DNA from: Sandaracinus amylolyticus
GTDB taxonomy: Bacteria; Myxococcota_A; Polyangia; Polyangiales; Sandaracinaceae
Assembly: GCF_021631985.1 (NCBI RefSeq)
Contig: NZ_CP070225.1
Span: 10,540,001 to 10,604,000 of the forward strand
DNA length: 64,000 bases
Reading direction: 5' to 3'
Shown here: positions 54,621-62,754 of the stretch, piece after piece
Numbering within the stretch: the first letter of the stretch is position 1
Layout: each line of letters starts with the position of its first letter
The notes under the pieces: model-generated
The model's input: only the letters and a program-made list of their open reading frames with translations
Databases searched by the model: none
Told to the model about the DNA's origin: nothing
Made by a program: the position numbers and the translations under genes

Positions 54621-56858
54621 ATGGCTCGAGCGACACTTGGTTCCTTGGCCTGGCTGGCAATCGCAGCGCTGGGCACGCTCCTCTCGCTCACGGTTCCAGC
54701 GACGCGCGCCGAGGCGCAGCGCGGCATCCCGGTCAACGTCGAGTCCGTTCCCCCGGGCGCGACCGTCTATCTCGACACGCCCGACGGGGCGCCCCTCGGC
54801 ACCACGCCGCTCACCGCGGTCCGCGTCCCCGCGGGCGCGCACACGCTGATCTTCCGGATGCCGAACTTCGAGGAGGCGCGGCTCACGGTGACGGTGCGCC
54901 GTCGCCGCGAGACGTTCCGCGCCGTCCTCCGTCCGCTCGGCACCATCGAGGTCAGCGCGGGCAACGAAGGCGCGCGCGGCGCGCAGGTGCGGATCGACGG
55001 CCAGGTCGTCGGCGGAGGCACCCTCGGATCGCTCCCGATCCGGGTGGAGAGCCTCCAGCCGGGCCGGCACCAGGTCGAGATCTCGCGCGAGGGCTACAAC
55101 AACTTCGAGCAGTGGGTCGAGGTGCAGGGCGGACAGGTGGTCCGCGTCACCGCGATGCTCGAACGTGCGGCGCCGACGACGGGCTCGATCCTCGTCAGCG
55201 CCGACATCCAAGGCGCACCGATCTTCCTCGATGGTCAGCCACGAGGCGCGACGACGACGGTGCTCGACGACGTGCCCGCGGGCATGCACCAGATCGAGAT
55301 CCGGCCGGAGGGCGAGGACGTCCAGCCGTTCTCGCAGCAGGTGCTGGTGCAGGCGGGACAGCGCGCGACGGTGAGTGCGACGCTGCGCCGCGCGCAGACC
55401 GCGCCGACGACCGGATCGATCGCGGTCATCACCGACGCGCCGAACGCCGAGGTGCGCATCAACGGTCAGCCGCTGCCGCTCGGCACGTTCTCGCGCGACG
55501 GTCTCGCGCCGGGCAACTACGTCGTGCAGGTGATCGCGGAGGGGCACCAGGCGTTCCGCCGCGAGGTCACGGTCACGGCGGGACAGACGACGTCGGTCGA
55601 CGCGCAGCTCGCGCGCGAGCTCGGTCCGCCGGGCCGCATCAACATCGTAGTCGCGAACGTCTCGGGCGCCCGGGTCACGGTCGACGGCGAGGAGCGCTCG
55701 GCGCCGTTCGTCGTGAACCAGCCGGAGGCGGGCACGCACGCGGTGGTGGTTCGCGCCGACGGCTACGAAGAGGTCAGCTTCACCTGCTCGACCGCGCCGG
55801 GCGCGCCTCCGGGCGACTCGTGTGATCGCACGATCAACATGGCGCCCCTCGCGGTGGCGCTGCGGGTGACGCTGCAGGAGGAGATCGAGGGCGTCGCGGT
55901 GCTCACCGTCGACGGTCGCGAGATCGGCCAGGTGCCCTACGAGGGCCGGGTCCCGGTGGGCGATCACACCTTCGAGGTGAGCGCCGAGGGCTACGAGCCG
56001 TTCCGCCGGCAGATGCTGGTGAGCTACGGCGAGGGCGCGATCACGATCGACGCGCACCTGCGCGACTCGAGCGAGGAAGCGGCGGCCGAGGGCACGACGC
56101 ACTCCGCGCTGCCGATCGCGATGAACCACCCGATGATCGACGCGTCGATCGGCTGGCCGTACCTCGCCGAGCTGCGCCTCTCGATCGGCCTGCACGAGCT
56201 CTTCGACGCGGGCTTCGGCATTCGCACCTTCGGGCGCATCACGGAGTTCGAGGGTCGCCTGCGCTTCGGCGGTCGCGTGCTGCGTCAGCTCGCGTTCGGT
56301 GTGCAGACGCGCTTCGGCGGCGGCATCGGGCCGAGCAGCAGCGTCGGCACCCCCGACTACTCGGAGTTCGACGGCGATCCGACGATGGCGGGCGACCAGC
56401 CGCTGCCGAACGAGCTCCACCAGGAGTACCGCCCGGGCGTGCCCGGTGAGGCGCGCTGGGATTACCCGGTCAACACCGCGTTCTTCTCGGTCGAGGGCCT
56501 GATGTCGCTCCTCCTCGAGCCGATCGCGGCGGTCACGCTCTGGCTCGGGATGGACATCACGAGCGACGAGTACGCGGCGAGCGCGCGCAACTCGAGCGCC
56601 TACGCCGACTTCAACTCGGAGGGCGGCCCGATCTGCGTGACCGACGGGACCGAGCTGCACTGCGATCGCCAGGACATGGCGCGCTTCCGCCTCGGCGGCG
56701 CGGTGGACTTCGTCCTCTCGGCGAACTTCAACATCTGGTTCATCTTCGAGGGCGTGCTCGCGCAGACGAGCGATCACCGGCGCATGCTGAGCGGCTTCAT
56801 CGGCGACGCGCTGGACATCCGCATCTATCCGCGGCTCGGCATCACCTACAAGTTCTGA
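54621..56858 (+). CDS. Outer-membrane protein with six PEGA repeats and a C-terminal beta-barrel
   Basis: This 745-residue protein has a signal peptide (LAIAALGTLLSLTVPATRAEAQ) and six PEGA-type domains of about 70 residues each: VNVESVPPGATVYLD, IEVSAGNEGARGAQVRID, ILVSADIQGAPIFLD, IAVITDAPNAEVRIN, INIVVANVSGARVTVD and LTLQEEIEGVAVLTVD (as LRVTLQEEIEG). The last 220 residues (RLSIGLHELFDAGFGIRTFG, GVQTRFGGGIG, FRLGGAVDFVLSANFNIW, RLGITYKF) look like an outer-membrane barrel ending with Phe. The ATG with GGAGG four bases before it is preferred to one 15 codons upstream. It ends before a strong terminator hairpin. Confidence 0.88.
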   Translation: MARATLGSLAWLAIAALGTLLSLTVPATRAEAQRGIPVNVESVPPGATVYLDTPDGAPLGTTPLTAVRVPAGAHTLIFRMPNFEEARLTVTVRRRRETFRAVLRPLGTIEVSAGNEGARGAQVRIDGQVVGGGTLGSLPIRVESLQPGRHQVEISREGYNNFEQWVEVQGGQVVRVTAMLERAAPTTGSILVSADIQGAPIFLDGQPRGATTTVLDDVPAGMHQIEIRPEGEDVQPFSQQVLVQAGQRATVSATLRRAQTAPTTGSIAVITDAPNAEVRINGQPLPLGTFSRDGLAPGNYVVQVIAEGHQAFRREVTVTAGQTTSVDAQLARELGPPGRINIVVANVSGARVTVDGEERSAPFVVNQPEAGTHAVVVRADGYEEVSFTCSTAPGAPPGDSCDRTINMAPLAVALRVTLQEEIEGVAVLTVDGREIGQVPYEGRVPVGDHTFEVSAEGYEPFRRQMLVSYGEGAITIDAHLRDSSEEAAAEGTTHSALPIAMNHPMIDASIGWPYLAELRLSIGLHELFDAGFGIRTFGRITEFEGRLRFGGRVLRQLAFGVQTRFGGGIGPSSSVGTPDYSEFDGDPTMAGDQPLPNELHQEYRPGVPGEARWDYPVNTAFFSVEGLMSLLLEPIAAVTLWLGMDITSDEYAASARNSSAYADFNSEGGPICVTDGTELHCDRQDMARFRLGGAVDFVLSANFNIWFIFEGVLAQTSDHRRMLSGFIGDALDIRIYPRLGITYKF

Positions 56859-56883
56859 CCTCGCGGGTCGGAACGATCACGAT

Positions 56884-56913
56884 GCGCCCCGGGACGAGCT
56901 CGTCCCGGGGCGC
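56884..56913. terminator. Perfect 30-base palindrome after the PEGA barrel gene
   Basis: The half-site GCGCCCCGGGACGAG (56884-56898) is followed by its exact complement up to 56913, so the stem has no mismatch and no loop. GTTCGTTTC follows on the plus strand. It lies 25 bases after the PEGA protein stop and about 70 before the next gene's start, a typical terminator position. An ATG at 56882 lies in its edge and is therefore not a real start. Confidence 0.75.
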
Positions 56914-56916
56914 GTT

Positions 56917-56947
56917 CGTTTCGGAAACCGAACCGACATCCGAAACG
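56917..56947. promoter_or_regulatory. Inverted repeat CGTTTCGG...CCGAAACG before the beta-barrel gene
   Basis: The eight-base arms CGTTTCGG (56917-56924) and CCGAAACG (56940-56947) are perfect and enclose 15 bases. A smaller inverted pair, TTCGG-AAA-CCGAA, sits inside the left part. It lies about 40 bases before the chosen GTG and after the terminator, so it could be an operator for the next gene. This is inference from position only. Confidence 0.4.
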
Positions 56948-56983
56948 GAGTCACCTCGCGCGGCCGGTGGTACGTTCGCGTCC

Positions 56984-58030
56984 GTGGTGCGCGGCCTCGC
57001 GCGGATCTTCGCTCTCGTCGTCCTGTTGCTCGCGCCGACCTCGCTCGCCGCGGCCCAGGAGGCGTCCGCGGGCGCCAGCCCACGACGACCCGAGCAGCTC
57101 GATCCAGCTGCGCCGCTGACGTTGCGTCCCGAGGCCCCGCTCCGGCCGCTCGCCGAGCGGGTCGCGCGGATGCTCTCGCTGCGCGCCCAGGTCGAGATCA
57201 CGGTGGGCGAGCCTCCGCCTCCCGGCGTGCCCGAGGCCGTGCCCGCCGCGCACGTCGGACTGATCCGCGAGGGCGCCGAGGTGCTCGTGACGCTCGGCGG
57301 GCCCCAGGGGCTGCTCTACCAGAGCCGGCTCGATCTCCCCCCGGCGCGCGACGCCGCGGTGCGCGCGGTGGCGCTGGCGGTCGAGGCGCTCCGCGATGCC
57401 GCGCTCGAGGGACCGCCCCCCAGCGATCGCGCCGAGGGCCCGGGCGCACGCCCCGGCGAGCGGGTGAGCTTCGTGTACTACGAGCAGGAGGGCGGGCTCT
57501 TCGGGGTGCGGCGCCGCATCGAGCCGATCGCGCGCCCCACGATCTACCTGCGGCTCCTGCTCGGGTTCTCGACCGCGCGCGACACCGCGCTGGTCGGCCC
57601 CGGCGTCGGCGTCGGCCTCTGCATCGACATGAGCTGTCTCGTGCTCGAGGGCGATCTGCCGCTGATCCCCGAGGAGCGATCGACGTCGCTGGGCGAGATC
57701 GTCCAGTACCGGCCGATCAGCGTCGGGATGCGCTTCCAGCTGCGCCCCTGGCGGTGGGGTGACTTCGTGCCCGCGCTCACGTTCGGCGTGCTCACCCGCT
57801 TCGGGAACGCGTGGATCGAGGCGACCGACGCCTCGCAGACCGTGACGGCGTTCGGGCTCCGGGCCACGCTCGAGCTCGCGTGGATCTTCGCGGCGCCGTT
57901 CGAGATCGTGCTCGAGCCCGGCATCGATTTCGTGAGCAATCCCGCACGTTTCGTGCGTGATGGCGAGGCCGTCTTCCTGGAAGACGTGGTGACGGTCTGG
58001 GGCGTGATCGGCGTGAGGCTGCGGCCGTGA
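56984..58030 (+). CDS. Exported beta-barrel-like protein, hypothetical
   Basis: This 348-residue protein has a signal peptide (LARIFALVVLLLAPTSLAAAQE). After it comes a 130-residue helical/strand part (VEITVGEPPPPGVPEAVPAAHVG), then a beta-rich C-terminal half with alternating residues (RLLLGFSTARDTALVGPGVGVG, ISVGMRFQLRPWRWGDFVPAL, ALEIVLEPGIDFVS-type strands). The chain ends in VIGVRLRP. The gene uses a GTG start, either here or at 56987; an ATG further upstream lies in the terminator palindrome. I suspect an outer-membrane protein, but the family is not known to me. Confidence 0.75.
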   Translation: MVRGLARIFALVVLLLAPTSLAAAQEASAGASPRRPEQLDPAAPLTLRPEAPLRPLAERVARMLSLRAQVEITVGEPPPPGVPEAVPAAHVGLIREGAEVLVTLGGPQGLLYQSRLDLPPARDAAVRAVALAVEALRDAALEGPPPSDRAEGPGARPGERVSFVYYEQEGGLFGVRRRIEPIARPTIYLRLLLGFSTARDTALVGPGVGVGLCIDMSCLVLEGDLPLIPEERSTSLGEIVQYRPISVGMRFQLRPWRWGDFVPALTFGVLTRFGNAWIEATDASQTVTAFGLRATLELAWIFAAPFEIVLEPGIDFVSNPARFVRDGEAVFLEDVVTVWGVIGVRLRP

Positions 58031-58184
58031 TCCATGCCACGATGCGCACGGCGCCCGTTCCGTCGGCGCTTGGAATTCTCGGCTGTCGAGGACGACCCCC
58101 CGGCGTGATGGACGTGACCACGAGCACGCGCGAGAGCGCCCTGGAGCCGCTCGAGAGGGCGCTGCCGTGAGACGGGACGTGGCG

Positions 58185-58832
58185 ATGCGCGTCATCGAAG
58201 GGGGCGGAGCCGACGCCGGGCGCGCGGAGTCGCGCTCCCCGGTGGACCAGGAAGAGCGCGCGCTGCTCACGCGCGCGGCAGGGGGCGACGACGCCGCGGT
58301 GCGGCGGCTGTACCGCGACCACGTCGACCGCGTGTTCCGCACCGTCGCGCGGATCCTCGGCTCGAGCGATCCCGACGTCGAGGACGTGGTCCAGCAGACC
58401 TTCCTCGCCGCGCTCGACGGGGCCGATCGCTTCGACGGGCGCTCCAAGCTCTCGACGTGGATCATCGGCATCGCGACCCGCCGGGCCCTCGACCAGGCGC
58501 GCGACCGCTGGCGTCGCTCCCGCTGGCAGCGGGTGACCGAGTGGGTCGGCCTGGGGCGCGCCGCAGGACGTCCCGACGACACCCACGACTCGCGATCGCT
58601 CGCGGAGTGGGCCCTCGCGAAGCTCACCCCCGACCAGCGCACGGTGTTCGTGCTGCACGAGGTCGAGGGGCACACGCTCGCCGAGGTGAGCGCCATGACC
58701 GGCACCGGCATCTCGACGCTGCACGCCCGCCTGGTCGCGGGTCGGAAGCGGCTCGATGCCGCGCTCGCGTCCATCGGCGCCGAGACGCATTCGCTTCCGG
58801 GCAGTGGAGGAGACGATCATGACGCGACGTGA
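58185..58832 (+). CDS. ECF-type RNA polymerase sigma factor
   Basis: This is a sigma-70 family factor of the extracytoplasmic-function group, 215 residues. Region 2 contains LYRDHVDRVFRTVARILGSS, DVEDVVQQTFLAAL and SKLSTWIIGIATRRALDQAR. Region 4 contains LTPDQRTVFVLHEVEGHTLAEVSAMTGTGI and STLHARLVAGRKRL, a helix-turn-helix that reads the -35 element. GTG 58167 is an alternative start. The gene overlaps the FecR-like gene by 14 bases, the typical sigma/anti-sigma arrangement. Target promoters are unknown, but its own operon is a likely target. Confidence 0.92.
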   Translation: MRVIEGGGADAGRAESRSPVDQEERALLTRAAGGDDAAVRRLYRDHVDRVFRTVARILGSSDPDVEDVVQQTFLAALDGADRFDGRSKLSTWIIGIATRRALDQARDRWRRSRWQRVTEWVGLGRAAGRPDDTHDSRSLAEWALAKLTPDQRTVFVLHEVEGHTLAEVSAMTGTGISTLHARLVAGRKRLDAALASIGAETHSLPGSGGDDHDAT

Positions 58833-60144
58833 TGCGAGCGCGCGAGCCGTGGATGCGCTCCGGGCGTCGCCGCCGGAGCTCGACGAGCTGCGGCGCGCGC
58901 GGATGGAACGGCGGCTCGTGGACGCGGTGGGCCGCGGAGAGCGGGCGCGCGAGACCGGCGTGGAGCCGCGCAGGAGCGGTGGGCGCGCGTGGGCCGCAGC
59001 GGGCGGTGCGCTCGCGGTCGCGGCGGTGGTCGGGCTCGCGGTGATCGTGCGTCCGGTGCTGTTCGGCGGCGGCGAGCAGCGCCCGGTGGCGCGCTTCGAG
59101 ATGGGTGGGACGCGCACGGCGAGCGGGACGCTCGACGTGGGCGGTGCGCTCGAGGTCGGTCCGGGCGAGCGCGCCGAGGTGCGCGTGGGCGGCGTGGAGC
59201 TCGACCTCGAGGGCGGCAGCGCGATGCGCTTCGGCTCGCTCGACGTGCGCGACGTGCGCGTGGAGCTGACGAGCGGCGGCGTGGACGTCGCGTTCCATCC
59301 GCGCGAGCGCGGTCGCGAGCGGCTGAGCATCGAGACGCCGAGCGCGCGGGTCGAGGTCGTGGGCACCGTGTTCTCGGTGCGGCTCCAGGGCGGCGCGACG
59401 CGCGTCGCGGTGCGCGAGGGCACGGTGCGGGTGGTGCCGCGCAGGGCGTCGGAGAGCGCGGTGCTGGTGCACGCGGGCGAGAGCGTCGAGATCGACGGCG
59501 AGCCCGCGGCGGAGGCGCGCGCGCCCGAGCCCGCTGCGGCGCCGGTCGAGACGGTGGAGCCGCCGGTCGCGGTGGTGGTCGAGGCCGCTCCGCGCGCGCG
59601 CCGCGAGACCGCACCTGCAGCGCCGATCGCGCCCGCGCTCCCGCGCGCGGTCGAGCCCGCGGCCATCGAGATCGCCGACGAGGTCCCGAGCGCGGTGGTG
59701 CAGCCGCCCGAGGTCGCGCCGGTCTCGCCGCGACAGCGCCTCGCCGCCGCGCGCCACGTGCTCGAGGACCTGCGCGATCATCCGCGCGCCCGCGCGATGC
59801 TCGTCGAGCTGGTGCGCGATCGCGATGCGCCGATCGACGTGCGCGCCGAGGCGCAGACGCTGATCGCCGATTCGTTCCTCGCGACCGGCGAGGCGCACGA
59901 GGCCGCCGACGCGTACGAGCGCGCGGCGGCGCTGGGGCGTGGTCGTCCCGAGGGCGCGAACGCGCTCTTCTCGCTCGCGCGCCTGCAGGAGGGCGCGCTG
60001 CGCGATCGCGATGCCGCGCGTGCCACCTACGTGCGCTACCTCCAGGAGGCGCCGCACGGCGCGCACGCCCAGCTGGTGCGCGCGGCGGTCTGTCGGCTCG
60101 GCGGCGATCCCGCGGTCCCGTGCGGAGGAGGAGGCGCGCGTTGA
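58819..60144 (+). CDS. FecR-domain membrane protein with C-terminal TPR region
   Basis: This 441-residue protein is probably the anti-sigma regulator of the ECF factor it overlaps. A cytoplasmic N-terminal part of about 55 residues (ELDELRRARMERRLVDAV) is followed by a transmembrane helix (AWAAAGGALAVAAVVGLAVIV), then a FecR-type periplasmic domain (LSIETPSARVEVVGTVFSV, VREGTVRVVP) at about 130-225. A Pro/Ala/Val linker leads to a C-terminal TPR-like region (TLIADSFLATGEAHEAADAY, ANALFSLARLQEGAL). The TPR tail is unusual for a FecR protein. GGAGGAG lies before the ATG. The stop overlaps the next gene's TTG start. Confidence 0.9.
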   Translation: MTRRDASARAVDALRASPPELDELRRARMERRLVDAVGRGERARETGVEPRRSGGRAWAAAGGALAVAAVVGLAVIVRPVLFGGGEQRPVARFEMGGTRTASGTLDVGGALEVGPGERAEVRVGGVELDLEGGSAMRFGSLDVRDVRVELTSGGVDVAFHPRERGRERLSIETPSARVEVVGTVFSVRLQGGATRVAVREGTVRVVPRRASESAVLVHAGESVEIDGEPAAEARAPEPAAAPVETVEPPVAVVVEAAPRARRETAPAAPIAPALPRAVEPAAIEIADEVPSAVVQPPEVAPVSPRQRLAAARHVLEDLRDHPRARAMLVELVRDRDAPIDVRAEAQTLIADSFLATGEAHEAADAYERAAALGRGRPEGANALFSLARLQEGALRDRDAARATYVRYLQEAPHGAHAQLVRAAVCRLGGDPAVPCGGGGAR

Positions 60145-61373
60145 CCCCGCGCGCGATCGCGATCGTCCTCGCCGCGCTGGTGATCGGCGGGTGCTATCGC
60201 GACGTGACGATCACCGATCCGCTGTGGCGTGACGCGTCCGCGACGCACCTCGACGCGGGCGTGATCGACGCCGGGCGGCCGGACTCGGGATGGCGCGAGC
60301 CGGGCGGCACGTGCACGGAGTCGACGCCGGTCGATCTCCTGCTCGTCGTCGACTCGTCGGGCTCGATGGCGGAGGAGCAGGACAGCCTCGTCAGGCAGCT
60401 CCCGCGGCTGGTCGGCGAGCTCGTCGATCCGCCCGACCGCGACGGCGATCGACAGCCCGACTGGCCCGCGATCACCGATCTCCACGTCGGCGTGATCACG
60501 CCCGATCTCGGCAGCGGAGGCTTCGAGGTCCCGAGCTGCGCCGCGGGCCGCTTCGGGGTGCGCTTCGGCGACGACGCGGTGCTGCGCGAGACCTCTTCGG
60601 TCAGCGAGTGCAGCGCGACGTATCCGCCGGTCTTCGAGTTCGGCGCGGGCGACGATCCCGACGTCTTCGCGGCCGAGGTGGCGTGCGTCGCGCGCGTCGG
60701 CACCGCCGGCTGCGGCTTCGAGCAGCCCCTCGAGGCCGCGCTCAAGGCGGTCTCGCCCTCCACCCCTCAGCCCTACACCGCGCCGGACTACGTGCCGCCG
60801 ACCTTCGTCGAGGGCACGTCGGGCCACGCCGACGGCGCGAACGCCGGGTTCCTGCGCGATGACTCGCTGCTCGCGGTGGTGATCCTCACCGACGAAGAGG
60901 ACTGCTCGGTGCGCGACGTCGAGCTCTTCGACACCTCGTCGCCCCGCTACGTCTCGGATCTGAACCTGCGCTGCTTCGCGTACCCCGAGGCGCTGCATCC
61001 GGTCGAGCGCTACGTCGACGGGCTGCTCGCGCTGCGCGCCGATCGTCCCGACCTCTTCGCGCTCGCGGTGATCGCAGGGATCCCGGTGGACGCCGCGGTC
61101 GATCTTCCGTCGGCCGACGACTACGACCGCATCCTCGCGCGCCCCGAGATGGAGGAGCGCCTCGACCCCGAGATGCCGACGCGCCTCGTGCCCTCGTGCA
61201 ACGGACCGACCGGGATCGCGTTCCCCCCGCGGCGCCTGGTGCGCGCGGTGGCGGGGCTCGGCCGTGGCCGAGGGACGGTGCAGTCGATCTGCCAGACCGA
61301 CTTCACGCCGGCGGTCGCGCCGATCGTGTCGCTGATCGGACGTCGTGCGTGCGCCGAGCACGCGCCGCTCTGA
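60141..61373 (+). CDS. VWA-domain lipoprotein, third gene of the ECF operon
   Basis: This 410-residue lipoprotein uses a TTG start that overlaps the FecR stop (TTGA), with a very strong GGAGGAGGAGG six bases upstream. The lipobox is LAALVIGGCYRD. A VWA-type domain starts at DLLLVVDSSGSMAEEQD, whose DSSGS is a complete MIDAS motif. Further characteristic stretches are DLHVGVITPDLGSGG, LAVVILTDEEDCSVRD and LFALAVIAGIP. The Cys at VPSCAAG, SECSATY, VACVARV and CGFEQP may pair. It is coupled with the sigma and FecR genes, so it may be sensed or controlled by them. Confidence 0.88.
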   Translation: MTPRAIAIVLAALVIGGCYRDVTITDPLWRDASATHLDAGVIDAGRPDSGWREPGGTCTESTPVDLLLVVDSSGSMAEEQDSLVRQLPRLVGELVDPPDRDGDRQPDWPAITDLHVGVITPDLGSGGFEVPSCAAGRFGVRFGDDAVLRETSSVSECSATYPPVFEFGAGDDPDVFAAEVACVARVGTAGCGFEQPLEAALKAVSPSTPQPYTAPDYVPPTFVEGTSGHADGANAGFLRDDSLLAVVILTDEEDCSVRDVELFDTSSPRYVSDLNLRCFAYPEALHPVERYVDGLLALRADRPDLFALAVIAGIPVDAAVDLPSADDYDRILARPEMEERLDPEMPTRLVPSCNGPTGIAFPPRRLVRAVAGLGRGRGTVQSICQTDFTPAVAPIVSLIGRRACAEHAPL

Positions 61374-61394
61374 TCGCGTGTTAGGGTCCGCCCC

Positions 61395-62048
61395 ATGATC
61401 GAGGGGCTCTTCATCGTCCTCGAGGGCGTCGACGGCGCAGGCACCACGACGCACACGAAGCGACTCGCCGACGCGCTGCGCGACCGCGGCCTGCCGGTGC
61501 ACACCACGCGCGAGCCGAGCGACGGCCCGATCGGCGTGCAGATCCGGCAGATCCTCACCGGGCGCCTGGTGGTGCCGGGCATGACCGGCCCGCGACCGCC
61601 CTCGTGGACGACGATGGCCCTGCTCTTCGCCGCCGATCGCATGGACCACGTCGAGGCGTCGATCACGCCGAACCTGATGGACGGCGTCACCGTGATCAGC
61701 GACCGCTACTACCACTCGTCGGTCGCGTACCAGTCGATCACCGGCGGCGGCGAGCCCGAGACGATCGCGTGGGTGAAGGAGATCAACCGCCACGCGCGGC
61801 GTCCCGACCTCACGATCGTGCTCGACGTGCCCGACGAGGTCGCGGCGCGACGTCGTGCGGCGCGGGGAGCGAGCCGCGAGCTCTTCGACGACTACGAGCT
61901 GCAGACCCAGCTCGCGGCGTTCTACCGGCGCTTCGCCGAGCACTTCCCGGGCGAGCGCATCGAGTTCGTCACGGCCGACCGCGACGTCGAGGAGGTCGCG
62001 GCCGACGTGCTCGTGATCGTGAAGCGCCTCCGGCGCGATCCCGACTGA
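61395..62048 (+). CDS. tmk: Thymidylate kinase (dTMP kinase)
   Basis: dTMP kinase makes dTDP for DNA synthesis. The protein is 217 residues, within the normal range. The P-loop reads EGVDGAGTTTHTKRL, where most relatives have GKS or GKT, so the usual Lys is replaced by Thr; I recall this form in other deltaproteobacterial Tmk proteins. TTREPSDGPIG matches the DRx/REP-type motif, ISDRYYHSSVAYQSI carries the DRY motif, and DLTIVLDVP and RRRAARGASRELFDDYE fit the lid region. It is followed by the TetR gene 64 bases on. No other nucleotide gene is adjacent. Confidence 0.93.
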   Translation: MIEGLFIVLEGVDGAGTTTHTKRLADALRDRGLPVHTTREPSDGPIGVQIRQILTGRLVVPGMTGPRPPSWTTMALLFAADRMDHVEASITPNLMDGVTVISDRYYHSSVAYQSITGGGEPETIAWVKEINRHARRPDLTIVLDVPDEVAARRRAARGASRELFDDYELQTQLAAFYRRFAEHFPGERIEFVTADRDVEEVAADVLVIVKRLRRDPD

Positions 62049-62090
62049 GCCTCGTGCACGACGTCGCTTGACGGCTCGTGCTCGGTCGCG

Positions 62091-62109
62091 TACGGAATGA
62101 ACGTTCCGT
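62091..62109. promoter_or_regulatory. Operator-like site upstream of tetR-type gene
   Basis: TACGGAATGAACGTTCCGT lies 3 bases before the start of the TetR gene. It has near-palindromic arms ACGGAA and TTCCGT around TGAACG. The first 16 bases occur again at 62722-62737, before the SDR gene. Two copies of one motif before the regulator and its neighbour indicate a common operator for a TetR dimer, which fits autoregulation. Confidence 0.6.
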
Positions 62110-62112
62110 CGC

Positions 62113-62697
62113 ATGACTCCGCCTCGCAGCGATCCCGACACCGGCAAGCGCGACGTCATCCTCGACGCCGCGCTCGAGCTCTTCGCGGAGCGGGGCTTCC
62201 ACGGGACGGCGGTGCCGCTGGTCGCGGAGCGCGCGAAGGTCGGCGCCGGCACGATCTATCGCTACTTCGAGAGCAAGGAGCACCTCGTCAACGCGCTCTA
62301 CCGCCGCGAGAAGCAGCGCATGACGGCGGCGCTCGCCGACGGGTTCCCCTTCGATCGCCCGGCGCGCGAGCAGTTCCACGTGCTCTTCGAGCGCGCGATC
62401 GTGTTCATGAAGGCCAACGCGGTCTCGGTGCGCTTCCTCGAGCTGCACCACCACGCGGACTATCTCGACGCCGAGAGCCGCGCCCTCGAGGAGCAGGGCA
62501 ACGCGATGGTCGAGGCCGCGTTCCGCGTCTCGATCGCACAGCTCGCGATGCGCGACCTGCCGCCCGCGCTGCTGGTCGCGATCGTGTGGGGCGTGTTCGA
62601 CGGGCTGCTCCGCGCGTGGTCCGAGGGACGGCTCGAGCTGAGCGAGGAGACCGTCGCGCAGGCCGAGCAGTGCTGCTGGGAGGCGATCCGACGCTGA
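62113..62697 (+). CDS. TetR-family transcriptional regulator
   Basis: This is a 194-residue TetR-type repressor. The N-terminal DNA-binding domain has the usual form, KRDVILDAALELFAERGFHG (helix 1), VPLVAERAKVGAGTIYRYF (helix-turn-helix) and ESKEHLVNALY. The remaining 130 residues form the ligand-binding domain (FHVLFERAIVFMKANAVSVR, FLELHHHADYL, LLVAIVWGVFDGLLRAW), which determines the inducer. It is followed by an SDR gene 58 bases on, with a copy of the same operator-like motif in between. The ligand may be a substrate of the SDR enzyme; this is inference. Confidence 0.93.
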   Translation: MTPPRSDPDTGKRDVILDAALELFAERGFHGTAVPLVAERAKVGAGTIYRYFESKEHLVNALYRREKQRMTAALADGFPFDRPAREQFHVLFERAIVFMKANAVSVRFLELHHHADYLDAESRALEEQGNAMVEAAFRVSIAQLAMRDLPPALLVAIVWGVFDGLLRAWSEGRLELSEETVAQAEQCCWEAIRR

Positions 62698-62721
62698 GGA
62701 TCGCCCCTTTTTTGTCCTGAA

Positions 62722-62739
62722 TACGGAATGAACGTTCAT
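62722..62739. promoter_or_regulatory. Operator-like palindrome upstream of the SDR gene
   Basis: TACGGAATGAACGTTCAT contains the perfect palindrome ATGAACGTTCAT at 62728-62739. It shares its first 16 bases with the site before the TetR gene. It lies 16 bases before the SDR start and overlaps an ATG in the same frame, so that ATG is not used as the start. It is a likely TetR binding site. Confidence 0.6.
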
Positions 62740-62754
62740 CCCCTGGAGGCGAAG

